Assembly (NCBI RefSeq): GCF_001594015.1
Contig: NZ_LTBC01000001.1
Coordinates: 496,001 to 560,000 of the forward strand
Direction: 5' to 3'
DNA from: Moorella mulderi DSM 14980
Lineage (GTDB): Bacteria > Bacillota > DSM-521 > Neomoorellales > Neomoorellaceae
DNA length: 64,000 nt
The stretch's first letter is position 1; every line of letters begins with the position of its first letter. A program made the translations under genes and the position numbers. Positions 1-7,644 of the stretch are shown here, piece after piece. The notes beneath the pieces are model-generated. The model was not told the origin of the DNA. It worked only from the letters and a program-made list of their open reading frames with translations, and ran no database searches.

Positions 1-6
1 TTATTA

Positions 7-23
7 TGTAATATTATATTACA
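7..23. repeat. 17-base perfect palindrome at window edge
   Basis: TGTAATAT-T-ATATTACA is two perfect 8-base arms around one central T. It looks like a dimeric repressor operator. The gene it would control, and whether it belongs to the region left of the window, cannot be seen. The rest of 1-200 holds only this site and the terminator at 111-136. Confidence 0.4.
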
Positions 24-110
24 CAAAGCGTAATAAAGAAATATTTTCCCGGCCAATCCAAAACTCGCTTCAGTAAATAGGGGTATACCGCTTGAAATAG
101 GTTATAATCC

Positions 111-136
111 TCCTGCCTCCAGGGCAGGATTTTTTT
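111..136 (+). terminator. Rho-independent terminator or attenuator before the first 3D gene
   Basis: Arms TCCTGCC (111-117) and GGCAGGA (123-129) are followed by seven T. It ends transcription from the left or attenuates the gene at 201. A TATAAT at 103-108 lies directly upstream but has no convincing -35. Confidence 0.7.
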
Positions 137-200
137 ACGGGTATAAAAGGCGAATATTCTGGCAAGGCTATTGCTGGCATAATATGGAAGGAGTGACGTT

Positions 201-1187
201 ATGTTCAAGATGTTACCCCCTTCCGGCCAGCGGCCTGCCCCTGGCCGGAGAAAGTTATTGCTGGCGCTGGCTTGCCTGCTGCTGGGGCTCCAGTCCCTGC
301 TTCTGGCAGGCTGGACCAGCAATCGCGTAGATATTTTCACCGATGGCAGCGCCAGGCAGGTAGCCACCGGCCAGTGGTACCTGGGCGACAGCCGGGGACC
401 GACCGGTAGCCAGGTACGGATAGGCGACTGGGTTTTACCCCTGCCCGGTGCCTGGTTCTGGCCGGGCTTAAAACTGACCATGGCCGGCGTAGTACCGGTA
501 GCGGCCGAGATTGCCGGCCAGCCTCTCTGGTCCCAGGTACCGCTACCGGTGGTAGCCGGAATCCTGGCCCAGGAGGGCATAACCCTGGGGCCTGAAGACA
601 GGGTAGATAGCAACCTGGGCAGCAATGACCCTTACCAGTATATCCGGGTCATCAGGGTGGAAAATACCATTGAACTGCACCAGGAAGCAGTACCACCTCC
701 CCTGGTGCGCCGGCCGGATCGGACTTTACAGCCGGGGAAGGAAAAGGTGGTCCAGGAAGGCCGGCCGGGAGTACGTTATTATAAATACCAGGTAAAGAAA
801 GAGAATGGCGTCGAAGTCGAACGCCAGCTCCTGGACACCTGGATCGAAGTCCAGCCCCAGCCACGGATAGTGGCCTACGGTAGCCGTGCTTACCCGGCAG
901 TTACGGCGGCCCGGGCGGGGGATACCCTGAAGGTGATAGCTACGGCCTATACCCATACCGGCAACCGGACGGCTACCGGCATCTGGCCCTACCGGGGAAT
1001 AGTTGCCGTCGATCCCCGGGTCATCCCCCTGGGGACCAGGCTTTACGTAGAAGGCTACGGCTATGCCGTGGCCCAGGACACGGGTGGCCTGATTAAGGGC
1101 AACCGCATTGATATCTTTGTAGATAGTGAGGCCGAAGCCATCCAGTGGGGCCGGCGGCCGGTTACGGTGCGGATTCTCGGTTATTAG
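201..1187 (+). CDS. G5/3D-domain cell-wall protein (YabE-like)
   Basis: Secreted or membrane-anchored wall protein of 328 residues. A hydrophobic stretch at residues 19-37 is a signal peptide or anchor. One DUF348-like segment (about 105-135) and a G5-like segment (about 150-225) precede a C-terminal 3D domain (about 245-328). The 3D domain shows three spaced aspartates (AVDPRVIPLG, AQDTGG, RIDIFVD), the catalytic-site pattern of MltA/RlpA-fold muralytic enzymes. Start ATG 201 has GGAAGGAGTG just upstream. It is followed by a paralogue with the same architecture at 1341. Peptidoglycan remodelling during growth or germination is inferred from the family; the exact substrate cannot be read from sequence. 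Confidence 0.85.
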   Translation: MFKMLPPSGQRPAPGRRKLLLALACLLLGLQSLLLAGWTSNRVDIFTDGSARQVATGQWYLGDSRGPTGSQVRIGDWVLPLPGAWFWPGLKLTMAGVVPVAAEIAGQPLWSQVPLPVVAGILAQEGITLGPEDRVDSNLGSNDPYQYIRVIRVENTIELHQEAVPPPLVRRPDRTLQPGKEKVVQEGRPGVRYYKYQVKKENGVEVERQLLDTWIEVQPQPRIVAYGSRAYPAVTAARAGDTLKVIATAYTHTGNRTATGIWPYRGIVAVDPRVIPLGTRLYVEGYGYAVAQDTGGLIKGNRIDIFVDSEAEAIQWGRRPVTVRILGY

Positions 1188-1202
1188 GCAAAAAATTCCA
1201 GG

Positions 1203-1231
1203 CGCGGGGGCAGGAAAATGTTGCCCCCGCG
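1203..1231. repeat. GC-rich hairpin between the two 3D genes
   Basis: CGCGGGGGCA (1203-1212) pairs perfectly with TGCCCCCGCG (1222-1231) across a 9-base loop. No T-run follows, so it is not a standard terminator; it may stabilise an mRNA end. A second hairpin with one G-U pair lies at about 1254-1277. Confidence 0.5.
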
Positions 1232-1340
1232 TCGAAGTATTTATAGAGATTCCTTCCGGGCGCAACCAGCGTCCGGAGGGAACCTCCCCTCCCATGGCAG
1301 TAAAAGCTGTATTAGATTTTAAATTAGCAAGAGGTGACCC

Positions 1341-2342
1341 ATGGACGGATGGATTACGCACTGGCGCCAGAAGAATTCCCGGGGGCGCCGCCGGCCCTGG
1401 CTCTGGCTCCTGGTGGCGGTAGCAGTGCTTTTTACCGGCACCGGGTGGGGAGTAATGAACTTTGCCTGGAAGCAGGTAACCCTCCAGGTAGACGGGCGGG
1501 AGATCGTAGCCCGGACCTTTGCCCGCCAGGTAGGGCGATTTTTAAATGAGCAGCAAATTACCCTGGGGCCAGAGGATGTTGTTCTTCCTGCCCTGGATGC
1601 ACCTGTGACTAAAGGTATGGTGGTGACGGTCAAAAGGGCCGTCCTGGTAAAGATAATTGCGGACGGGCAGGAAAAGGAAATTTTGACTCCTCCGGTGACT
1701 GTGGCCGAGGTTTTAAGCAGAGCGGGGGTGACTTTGCAGCCTGAAGACCGGGTTACCCCGGCTGTAACTGCCACCGTAAGGGCAGGGGACACAATTAAAG
1801 TTACCAGAGTCACCTACAAAATGGAAACGGTTAACAGCGAAATTAACTACCGGGTGGAGCGTCGACCCGACGGGGAGATAGAAAAAGGTATTACCCGCCT
1901 GGTACAGAGGGGGCAGAAGGGCCTCCAGGAAGAAACTTACCGGATCGTCTATGAAGACGGGCAGGAAGCAGGCCGCGAGCTGGTGGCAACTAAGGTAGTT
2001 AAAGAACCTGTACCTGAAATAATAGCTGTAGGAGCCCTGGATATGGCTTCCCGTGGGGGGCACACTTTCCGCTTTGAGCGGGCTTTCTGGGCCGTTGCTA
2101 CGGCTTACACCCACACGGGCTCACGGACGGCGACGGGGGTTTATCCCCGGGTAGGTACCATTGCCGTAGACCCGGATGTAATTCCCCTGGGTACCAGGCT
2201 CTACGTCGAAGGCTATGGCTTTGGCATTGCCCAGGATGTGGGCAGTGCCATCAAGGGTAACCGCATTGACGTTTTCCTGGACACGGAGGCGGCTACGGCC
2301 CGCTGGGGCGTCCGCCGGGTGAAAGTCTATGTTTTACGCTAG
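1341..2342 (+). CDS. yabE: G5/3D-domain cell-wall protein, YabE-like paralogue
   Basis: 333 residues. A basic N-terminus (KKNSRGRRRP) precedes one transmembrane segment at about residues 20-40. Two DUF348 repeats follow (about 48-85 and 95-140), then a G5 domain (about 150-225) and a C-terminal 3D domain (about 250-333) with the same Asp pattern as the upstream gene (AVDPDVIPLG, AQDVG, RIDVFLD). DUF348-DUF348-G5-3D is the architecture of Bacillus YabE, a relative of resuscitation-promoting factors, and YabE is also encoded beside ksgA there. Start ATG 1341 follows AGAGGTGACC. A strong terminator follows the stop. A muralytic role is inferred from the family. Confidence 0.88.
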   Translation: MDGWITHWRQKNSRGRRRPWLWLLVAVAVLFTGTGWGVMNFAWKQVTLQVDGREIVARTFARQVGRFLNEQQITLGPEDVVLPALDAPVTKGMVVTVKRAVLVKIIADGQEKEILTPPVTVAEVLSRAGVTLQPEDRVTPAVTATVRAGDTIKVTRVTYKMETVNSEINYRVERRPDGEIEKGITRLVQRGQKGLQEETYRIVYEDGQEAGRELVATKVVKEPVPEIIAVGALDMASRGGHTFRFERAFWAVATAYTHTGSRTATGVYPRVGTIAVDPDVIPLGTRLYVEGYGFGIAQDVGSAIKGNRIDVFLDTEAATARWGVRRVKVYVLR

Positions 2343-2343
2343 A

Positions 2344-2371
2344 ACCACCCTCCGCCGGGTGGTTTTTTGTT
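2344..2371 (+). terminator. Rho-independent terminator after yabE-like gene
   Basis: ACCACCC (2344-2350) pairs with GGGTGGT (2357-2363), followed by a T-rich run. It separates the wall-protein pair from ksgA. Confidence 0.9.
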
Positions 2372-2416
2372 ATATGCCACCCGGCCCGCCATTAGCGTTT
2401 TTCCATTTACATATAT

Positions 2417-2445
2417 TTGTACCATGGCTGCAGATGTAGTATAAT
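2417..2445 (+). promoter_or_regulatory. Sigma-A promoter for ksgA
   Basis: TTGTAC (2417-2422), 17-base spacer, perfect TATAAT (2440-2445), about 20 bases upstream of the GTG start at 2466. The -35 matches four of six consensus bases. Confidence 0.65.
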
Positions 2446-2465
2446 ACCTCTATGGAGGGATTGGG

Positions 2466-3347
2466 GTGGATTCTGTAGCCACGCCAGGCAAAACCCTGGC
2501 GCTGGTCCGGGAAAAGGGGCTGGTACCCCGTAAATCCCGGGGCCAGAATTTTCTTGTGGATCTAAATATCGTGCGGAAAATTGTCAGGGCGGCCGGCCTT
2601 GGCCCTGATGATACTGTTGTCGAGATAGGCCCCGGCCTGGGGGCCCTTACCCAGGAGCTGGCGGAACAGGCGGGACTGGTAATAGCCATTGAGATCGATC
2701 GGGATTTAATATCTGCTTTAAAAGAAACTTTGAAGGATAAGGCCAATGTGCGCCTGGTTGCCGGCGATGCCTTAAAAGTTGATTTTGATGAGTTAGTCGC
2801 CGGATTTAAGGGAGATGGAGGAGGAAGGTTGCCCACTTATAAGCTGGTGGCCAACCTTCCTTATTATATAACCACCCCCATTCTGATGCATTTACTGACC
2901 GGTAAATTTCAGATTACGGAACTTGTTTTAATGGTCCAGGCCGAAGTGGGCTACCGGATGCTGGCCTTACCGGGGAGCAAGGATTATGGCTCTTTGAGTA
3001 TAGTGGTCCAGTATTATACGATTCCGGCCGTTATCTTGAAGGTACCCCGCAACGTCTTTTACCCGCGGCCGGAGGTCGACTCCCTGGTAGTGAAGCTAAC
3101 CCGCCGGGCTGAGCCGGCAGTACAGGCAGGGGATGAAGATTTCTTTTTCCGGGTAGTCCGGGCCGCCTTTAACCACCGGCGTAAGACCCTTTTAAACGCC
3201 CTGGGCAGCCTGGGACTGGAACGTCCCCTGTTACTAAAAGCTATGGCAGTTGCCGGAGTTGAACCCCGGAGAAGGGGAGAAACCTTGACTATTGAAGAGT
3301 TTGCTAACTTGAGCAAAGCGTTACAGCAACAAATGGAAAGAAGGTGA
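2466..3347 (+). CDS. ksgA: 16S rRNA (A1518/A1519) dimethyltransferase KsgA/RsmA
   Basis: Transfers four methyl groups from S-adenosylmethionine to the two adjacent adenines of the 3' terminal 16S rRNA hairpin during late 30S assembly. 293 residues, the usual length. Visible: RGQNFLVD near the N-terminus, the SAM-binding motif EIGPGLGALT (about residues 53-62), acidic EIDRD and GDALK, and the catalytic NLPYYITTP (about 128-136), followed by the C-terminal helical domain. GTG start 2466 sits 5 bases after GGAGGG. Its stop overlaps the ribosome site of the next gene, so the two are probably co-transcribed. The yabE-ksgA-yabG-veg order is conserved in Firmicutes. Confidence 0.97.
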   Translation: MDSVATPGKTLALVREKGLVPRKSRGQNFLVDLNIVRKIVRAAGLGPDDTVVEIGPGLGALTQELAEQAGLVIAIEIDRDLISALKETLKDKANVRLVAGDALKVDFDELVAGFKGDGGGRLPTYKLVANLPYYITTPILMHLLTGKFQITELVLMVQAEVGYRMLALPGSKDYGSLSIVVQYYTIPAVILKVPRNVFYPRPEVDSLVVKLTRRAEPAVQAGDEDFFFRVVRAAFNHRRKTLLNALGSLGLERPLLLKAMAVAGVEPRRRGETLTIEEFANLSKALQQQMERR

Positions 3348-3352
3348 TGCCG

Positions 3353-3829
3353 GTGTATTATATCAGTCCTACCAGGGGTCGCCTGACGGCTGAAGAAATG
3401 TTTGCCGACATGATGCAGTTTATCGAGGCCAATCCCGAGGCCCAGTACAAGATCATTATCGGCTCGGATTCCCAGGCCCGGGTCCGTACCTGCTTTGTCA
3501 CGGCTGTCATAGTCCACCAGGTGGGCAGGGGAGCCCGCTACTACTACAGTAAAAGGTACCAGCGCAAGATTACTTCCTTACGCCAGAAGATCTTTTATGA
3601 AACGGCTTTGAGCCTGGAAACGGCCAGCTTTATCGCCCAGAAGCTGGCGGCCAACGGTCATGCTGACCTCAACCTGGAGATCCACCTGGACATCGGGCCC
3701 AACGGAAATACCAGGGAATTAATCCGGGAAATTGTCGGCATGGTGGTGGGCAGTGGTTTTGCCGCCAAGATCAAACCCTATTCCTGCGGGGCCTCCAAGG
3801 TAGCCGATAAGTACACCAAGAGCGGCTGA
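3353..3829 (+). CDS. YkuK/DUF458 ribonuclease H-like protein
   Basis: A 158-residue cytosolic protein of the DUF458 (YkuK) family, predicted to have an RNase H-like fold. Visible: the N-terminal YYISPTRGRLTAEE segment, then IIIGSDSQAR with the conserved aspartate, and LEIHLDIGPNGNTRELI with further conserved acidic residues. Biochemical function is not established. GTG 3353 is preferred over the upstream GTG 3344 and ATG 3347 because AAGGTGAT at 3341-3348, a long anti-SD match, would overlap those codons, and because the family usually starts just before this point. It sits at the end of the ksgA transcript and is closed by a bidirectional terminator. Confidence 0.8.
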   Translation: MYYISPTRGRLTAEEMFADMMQFIEANPEAQYKIIIGSDSQARVRTCFVTAVIVHQVGRGARYYYSKRYQRKITSLRQKIFYETALSLETASFIAQKLAANGHADLNLEIHLDIGPNGNTRELIREIVGMVVGSGFAAKIKPYSCGASKVADKYTKSG

Positions 3830-3900
3830 GGAAGAAAATACGTGGAGTAAGGTATAAAAAGTTAGATGGAGCCACGAGGGAGTTAAGGGTGCTTATGTAA

Positions 3901-3940
3901 AAGAGGTGGCCACCCCTGTACCAGGGTTGCCACCTCTTTT
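3901..3940. terminator. Bidirectional terminator between convergent genes
   Basis: GAGGTGGC (3903-3910) pairs with GCCACCTC (3929-3936), with A-rich sequence before and TTTT after, so it can serve both the ykuK-like gene and the minus-strand cortex hydrolase. Confidence 0.85.
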
Positions 3941-3965
3941 AGTAAGGCAGGCTGGTCACGTATTT

Positions 3966-4751
3966 TTAACGGGCAAAGACATGGTTGCCGATCTGGGTGA
4001 TAATGGTCCGCGTCCAGACCCAGGAATACGGGGGAACTAAAGCCGGATTCCAGAAAAAGAGGGCTCCACCGCTGGGATCATAGCCCCGCAGGGCTTCGCG
4101 GGCCGCCTGGTAGGCAGTAGCATTGGGTGTGAGGTAAAACTGGCCGTCGTTTACCGAAGTGAAGGCGTCGGGGTCATAGATGACACCGGCAATGGTCCGG
4201 GGGAAGCGCCCGTCCCGGGTACGGTTAATGGCCACAGCGGCTACGGCTACCTGACCGGCATAGGGTTCACCCCGGGCTTCGCCATAGACCAGGTGGGCCA
4301 GCAGGTCCAGGTCGCTGGCACTATAATTAATGCTTGTCCCCCGGGAGGCCGCGGGCTGGTAGGAACCGGCCGGGATGCGTAAGACCTGTCCCGGGTAAAT
4401 GACATCGCTGGTGAGATTATTGGCGGCCATGATTTGCTGGTAGGACAGGCCGTAGCGTTGTCCGATAAGGAAGAGGGTATCGCCGGGCTGGACGACGTAA
4501 GTACTGCCGCCCTGGTCAGGAACCCAGAGGGTCTGGCCAGGATAGATCCATGTACTGCTTAAGTTATTCGCTTGTTGGAGTTCCCAGGCGCTGGTCCCAT
4601 AGCGCTGGCCGATGAGATAGAGGGTATCACCGGGCTGGACGGTGTAAGTGGCGGCGGCTGCTGTGCCGGCAAAGGCGGAGATGCCAATTAGCAGGAAAGA
4701 AGCCAGGCAAAATAGCCGCAGGCTGGCATAAATTACCCTAGAAATTGCCAT
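3966..4751 (-). CDS. LysM-SleB spore cortex-lytic enzyme / cell-wall hydrolase
   Basis: 261 residues. A signal peptide (about 1-33, ending near AGTAAAATY) is followed by two LysM repeats (about 34-77 and 85-128, each beginning YTVQPGDTL or YVVQPGDTL) and a Hydrolase_2/SleB catalytic domain (about 145-261). The catalytic domain shows LVYGEARGEP with the predicted catalytic Glu, AVAINR, and the family C-terminal block around GGALFFWNP. LysM binds peptidoglycan, and SleB-type domains are lytic transglycosylases that open the muramic-lactam cortex during germination. Start at 4751 follows AAGGAGTTG; a longer frame to 4823 lacks a ribosome site. A vegetative wall-turnover role remains possible. 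Confidence 0.88.
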   Translation of the reverse strand: MAISRVIYASLRLFCLASFLLIGISAFAGTAAAATYTVQPGDTLYLIGQRYGTSAWELQQANNLSSTWIYPGQTLWVPDQGGSTYVVQPGDTLFLIGQRYGLSYQQIMAANNLTSDVIYPGQVLRIPAGSYQPAASRGTSINYSASDLDLLAHLVYGEARGEPYAGQVAVAAVAINRTRDGRFPRTIAGVIYDPDAFTSVNDGQFYLTPNATAYQAAREALRGYDPSGGALFFWNPALVPPYSWVWTRTIITQIGNHVFAR

Positions 4752-4924
4752 CAACTCCTTCGATTTAACTTCTATCTCTAGGCCTGTCATCCAGCTTACT
4801 ACCATTATACATTTAATTACCATGACCCGTCATTGATAAATAGTTACCAGGACCGGCGTATTATGGTAACTATACATAATATCCAAGCAGAATATGGTAA
4901 GTTGCTGCAGTGGGTACCGCCCTC

Positions 4925-4952
4925 ACCTCTTTAAGCCCCAGGGCATAAAATA
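4925..4952 (+). promoter_or_regulatory. Candidate sigma-K promoter for yabG
   Basis: AC at 4925-4926, 17 bases, then CATAAAATA (4944-4952) matches the late mother-cell pattern AC-N16/17-CATANNNTA. Bacillus yabG is sigma-K dependent. The motif is short and could occur by chance. Confidence 0.4.
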
Positions 4953-4986
4953 GAATGATACAGGGCTTACGGGGGAGGGAAGCAGG

Positions 4987-5898
4987 TTGAATAACATTAA
5001 GCCCGGAGATATCGTGGCGCGGAAAAAATACGGTAAAGACATCTTTTTCAAAGTAAAGTCACTTATTATAACTGATGCAGGAGAAACTACTGCCATTTTG
5101 CGGGGACTGGATGTCCGGCTGGTAGCTGATGCCCCCCTGGAGGACCTGGAGCTGCAACCGGCCGAGGAAGTGCTGCGTTACCGCCACAGCGATATTCAAA
5201 AACACAGCCTTTGTTTCCGGCGGATTTTGCAGCGCCGGGAAGCCGAGAGGGAGTTTTTTTTATTGCGGGGTGAACGGCCGGGCCCGGGGGAAAGGGAGCT
5301 GGAAAAACAGGAAGGTGCCCCTGGTGATGGTTTTTTTGAGGTACCGGGCCGGGTGCTGCATATCGACGGTGACGAGGAATACCTGGATAAGTGCCTCCAT
5401 GCCTATGAGCAGCTAAAAATACCGGCCCAGGGCGTCTGCCTACCAGAAGAACAGCAGGCGGCTAAAGTGAAGGAGCTTTTAAAGGAATATACCCCCGATA
5501 TTCTGGTCCTTACGGGTCATGATGGCCTGCTCAGGGAAAAAAATAATAATTTTATTGATCTGGATAGCTACCGGCACTCGAAGCACTTTGTAGCGGCAGT
5601 GAGGGCGGCCAGGACTTTAAGACCTACCCATGATGACCTGGTTATTTTTGCCGGGGCCTGCCAGTCCCATTATGAAGCTCTGCTTAAAGCCGGAGCCACC
5701 TTTGCCAGCTCACCCCGGCGGGTTTTAATTCATGCCTACGACCCGGTTTTTGTGGTGGAGCGGATTGCCTATAGTTCCATTGAAAAAACCCTGGGCCCCG
5801 CGGATATAATCAAAGATACCATCACCGGCAATGAAGGTATAGGTGGTATAGAGATTAAAGGTAAACTGCGCCTGGGTTATCCTATTTCTCCTTATTGA
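4987..5898 (+). CDS. yabG: Sporulation-specific protease YabG
   Basis: 303 residues, cytosolic in the mother cell. YabG is a cysteine protease that processes spore-coat proteins (SpoIVA and YeeK-type substrates in Bacillus, pre-pro-SleC in Clostridioides). Visible: N-terminal NIKPGDIVARKKYGKDIFFK typical of the family, then ILVLTGHDG with the conserved His (about residue 177) and FAGACQSHYEA with the conserved Cys (about 220), the proposed catalytic pair. TTG start 4987 follows GGGGGAGGGAAGCAGG. It lies between ksgA and veg as in Bacillus. A possible sigma-K promoter is 35 bases upstream. Confidence 0.93.
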   Translation: MNNIKPGDIVARKKYGKDIFFKVKSLIITDAGETTAILRGLDVRLVADAPLEDLELQPAEEVLRYRHSDIQKHSLCFRRILQRREAEREFFLLRGERPGPGERELEKQEGAPGDGFFEVPGRVLHIDGDEEYLDKCLHAYEQLKIPAQGVCLPEEQQAAKVKELLKEYTPDILVLTGHDGLLREKNNNFIDLDSYRHSKHFVAAVRAARTLRPTHDDLVIFAGACQSHYEALLKAGATFASSPRRVLIHAYDPVFVVERIAYSSIEKTLGPADIIKDTITGNEGIGGIEIKGKLRLGYPISPY

Positions 5899-5941
5899 AA
5901 ATATCTTAATAACAAAGGCGAAATTTATACCATTATTCCCC

Positions 5942-5971
5942 TTGACAATAAGCCGGCTCCTCTAGTAAAAT
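5942..5971 (+). promoter_or_regulatory. Upstream sigma-A promoter of veg
   Basis: TTGACA (5942-5947), 18-base spacer, TAAAAT (5966-5971). It lies in tandem with a stronger promoter 42 bases downstream. Confidence 0.6.
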
Positions 5972-5983
5972 AAACATTATAAC

Positions 5984-6012
5984 TTGACACCACCCCCTTG
6001 CTGTTGTATAAT
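5984..6012 (+). promoter_or_regulatory. Consensus sigma-A promoter of veg
   Basis: Perfect TTGACA (5984-5989), 17-base spacer, perfect TATAAT (6007-6012). The Bacillus veg promoter is also unusually strong, so the strength seems conserved with the gene. Confidence 0.92.
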
Positions 6013-6042
6013 AAAGTATAAGCGGAAAGAGGGTGGTCTTTT

Positions 6043-6318
6043 TTGGCAGGTAAAGAAGTACTGGCAACTATTAGAGAGGACCTGGAGTCCAGGGTAGGCC
6101 AAAAGGTAAGACTAAGAGCCAACCGCGGGCGGAAAAAGATCCTGGAGAGGACCGGTATACTGGAAAAGACTTACCCCAACATCTTTGTGATCCGACTGGA
6201 AGAGAGTAAAAGCCCGGAACGCCGGATATCCTTCAGCTATACCGATGTCCTTACCAATACAGTAGAATTAATGGTTGAGGGTGAGAGCGGTATTAAGAAA
6301 CTGGGTGCCAAACATTAA
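6043..6318 (+). CDS. veg: Veg protein
   Basis: Small cytosolic protein of 91 residues, family DUF1021/Veg. Recognisable features are LESRVGQKVRLRANRGRKK and the C-terminal FSYTDVLTNTVEL. In Bacillus subtilis Veg is abundant and stimulates biofilm formation by interfering with SinR; its molecular mechanism is unsettled and its role in an acetogen is unknown. The TTG start at 6043 has a GAGGGTGG site upstream. The gene is driven by two tandem promoters, one perfect, and is closed by a terminator directly after the stop, so it is a monocistronic unit. Confidence 0.95.
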   Translation: MAGKEVLATIREDLESRVGQKVRLRANRGRKKILERTGILEKTYPNIFVIRLEESKSPERRISFSYTDVLTNTVELMVEGESGIKKLGAKH

Positions 6319-6320
6319 AG

Positions 6321-6350
6321 AGCTATCAGTCCAAACCTGATAGCTTTTTT
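6321..6350 (+). terminator. Terminator of veg
   Basis: AGCTATCAG (6321-6329) pairs perfectly with CTGATAGCT (6337-6345), then a T-run. Confidence 0.93.
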
Positions 6351-6380
6351 GTATCCGCAATAATTGCATATTTTGGTTTC

Positions 6381-6415
6381 CCCCACCCATACTAGCAGCA
6401 GGGGTGGGGTTTTTT
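6381..6415 (+). terminator. Second terminator before the etfB remnant
   Basis: CCCCACCC (6381-6388) pairs with GGGTGGGG (6402-6409), followed by six T. It stands just upstream of the decayed etfB copy, so it may be the old terminator of a lost gene or a back-up for veg. Confidence 0.8.
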
Positions 6416-6422
6416 GTCGCAG

Positions 6423-6883
6423 ATGGTGGTCTGTGTCAAGCAGGTGCGGACACGGCTGAGGGCAGAATCGACCCCGGACCAATACCCTGGTCCGGGCCGG
6501 GGTACCGGCCATTATCAATCCTTTTGATGCCCATGCTTTAGAGGTTGCGTTCCGGCTGAAGGAAAAGTAAGGCGGCCGGGTTACGGCCCTCTCCATGGGG
6601 CCCCGTCCCAGTCCGCAGAGGTCCTGCGGCGGGCCCTGGGTATGGGGGACGACCGGGCCTTTGCTGGTTCCGATACCCTGGCCACCAGCTATATCCTGGC
6701 CCGGGCTATTGAAGTCATTAGCCGGGAAACACCGGTTGACCTGTCTTTTGCGGTAAGCAGGCCATTGACGGTGATACGGCTCAGGTAAGGCCTAGGATTG
6801 CTACCCGGTTGGGTTCACCCAGCTGACCTATTGTAGACGCCATAGACATGGAACAGCGGTACATCCAGGTCCAGCACAAGCTG
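6423..6883 (+). pseudogene. Decayed electron-transfer flavoprotein beta subunit (etfB) remnant
   Basis: Reading across frames recovers successive EtfB signature blocks in the right order: MVVCVKQV (6423), NTLVRAGVPAIINPFDAHAL (6481), GGRVTALSMGP (6571), AFAGSDTLATSYILARAIE (about 6657), CGKQAIDGDTAQV (6749), VDAIDM and YIQVQHKL (6833-6883). The blocks occupy all three frames (at least four shifts), with an in-frame TAA at 6568, a short internal deletion before AFAGSD, and loss of the C-terminal third. It therefore cannot encode a working flavoprotein. No etfA remnant is visible beside it. Bases 6884-7041 hold only the leader of the next gene. Confidence 0.85.
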
Positions 6884-7041
6884 CTTAATCAGAGCGGCGT
6901 GCTGCGGGCGGGGAGATAATTCCCGGCGAGCCCCGGGCAGCGGCGGCAACCCTGGTAGCCATGACTTACTTTATCTGTATGGGCACACTTACCAGGAAAA
7001 CTAATATTATGTAGTATAAGCATACTCTTGGAGGTGGCCCT

Positions 7042-7470
7042 ATGACCCTCGAGCAAGTAATCAAGCTCCTCAACCTGGACCTGTCCTGGGAATACGCCGC
7101 CATGATCCAGTACATCCAGCACGCCAGCATGCTTACCGGACCCCAGTATTTTGCCATTATCAATGAAGAACTCCAGCATGCCCAGGATGAGCACGATCAT
7201 GCCGTAAAGCTAAGTGACAAGATCCAGTACCTGGGTGGCATCCCTACCGTCCAAGTGCAGGAAATCAAGACTTCCCTCAATAACGTGGAAATGTTGCGCC
7301 AGGACCTGGAAGCCGAGTATGAGGCCCTGAACCGGTACCTGCAACGTATTGAGCAACTGGAAGCCTTGAAATTGTACGACGTCGCCCAGGTCATCAGGGA
7401 AATAGCCCTGGTGGAGCAGGGACACATTATCGACCTGGAAAAGTCCCTGGGCATCCAGAAGGTACGATAA
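7042..7470 (+). CDS. Ferritin-like di-iron protein
   Basis: 142-residue, four-helix ferritin-like protein related to the bacterioferritin/Dps-like group. Ligand pattern: a Glu in helix 1 (DLSWEYAAMIQYI), ExxH in helix 2 (EELQHAQDEHDHA), a Glu in helix 3 (LEAEYEALNRYL) and ExxH in helix 4 (LVEQGHIIDLE), which together make a di-iron site. The likely role is iron or peroxide/oxygen handling, useful to an anaerobe; heme binding cannot be judged. ATG 7042 has GGAGGTGG 5 bases upstream. It is flanked by the etfB remnant and a gene-poor region, so it appears to be monocistronic. Confidence 0.8.
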   Translation: MTLEQVIKLLNLDLSWEYAAMIQYIQHASMLTGPQYFAIINEELQHAQDEHDHAVKLSDKIQYLGGIPTVQVQEIKTSLNNVEMLRQDLEAEYEALNRYLQRIEQLEALKLYDVAQVIREIALVEQGHIIDLEKSLGIQKVR

Positions 7471-7518
7471 CTGGCAATTTGCGGCAGGCGTAAATTGACA
7501 TTACTTTTACCTAAGAGA

Positions 7519-7543
7519 AGGAATTTGTTGAGCGAGGTCGAAT
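7519..7543 (+). promoter_or_regulatory. Candidate sigma-H promoter in gene-poor region
   Basis: AGGAATTT (7519-7526) and GAAT (7540-7543) have the same 21-base register as the Bacillus spoVG sigma-H promoter. It points toward the riboswitch operon some 370 bases downstream. A possible 5' short frame from GTG 7582 (GGAGG at 7568-7572) is not recognisable as any family. Confidence 0.35.
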
Positions 7544-7633
7544 ATAAAAATATTATAGCAACTGATTGGAGGATAATTCCTGTGCTGGCAAAAGGCATAA
7601 CAGAAATTGACATAAAAAACAAAAATAGCCAAT

Positions 7634-7644
7634 GGGGGGGGGGG
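7634..7644. repeat. G11 homopolymer tract
   Basis: Eleven consecutive G. The surrounding 7471-7892 stretch has no recognisable gene. Short frames exist on both strands (the minus-strand one from 7753 even has a GGAGGTGTT site), and this tract would shift their frames. Slippage-prone or a sequencing-error hotspot. Confidence 0.6.

Noticed and set aside
126-155. Sigma-H-like AGGATTT...GAAT before the first gene
   Set aside because: The spacing is 26 bases instead of the 21 of known sigma-H promoters, and the AGGATTTTTTT part is the tail of a clear terminator hairpin.
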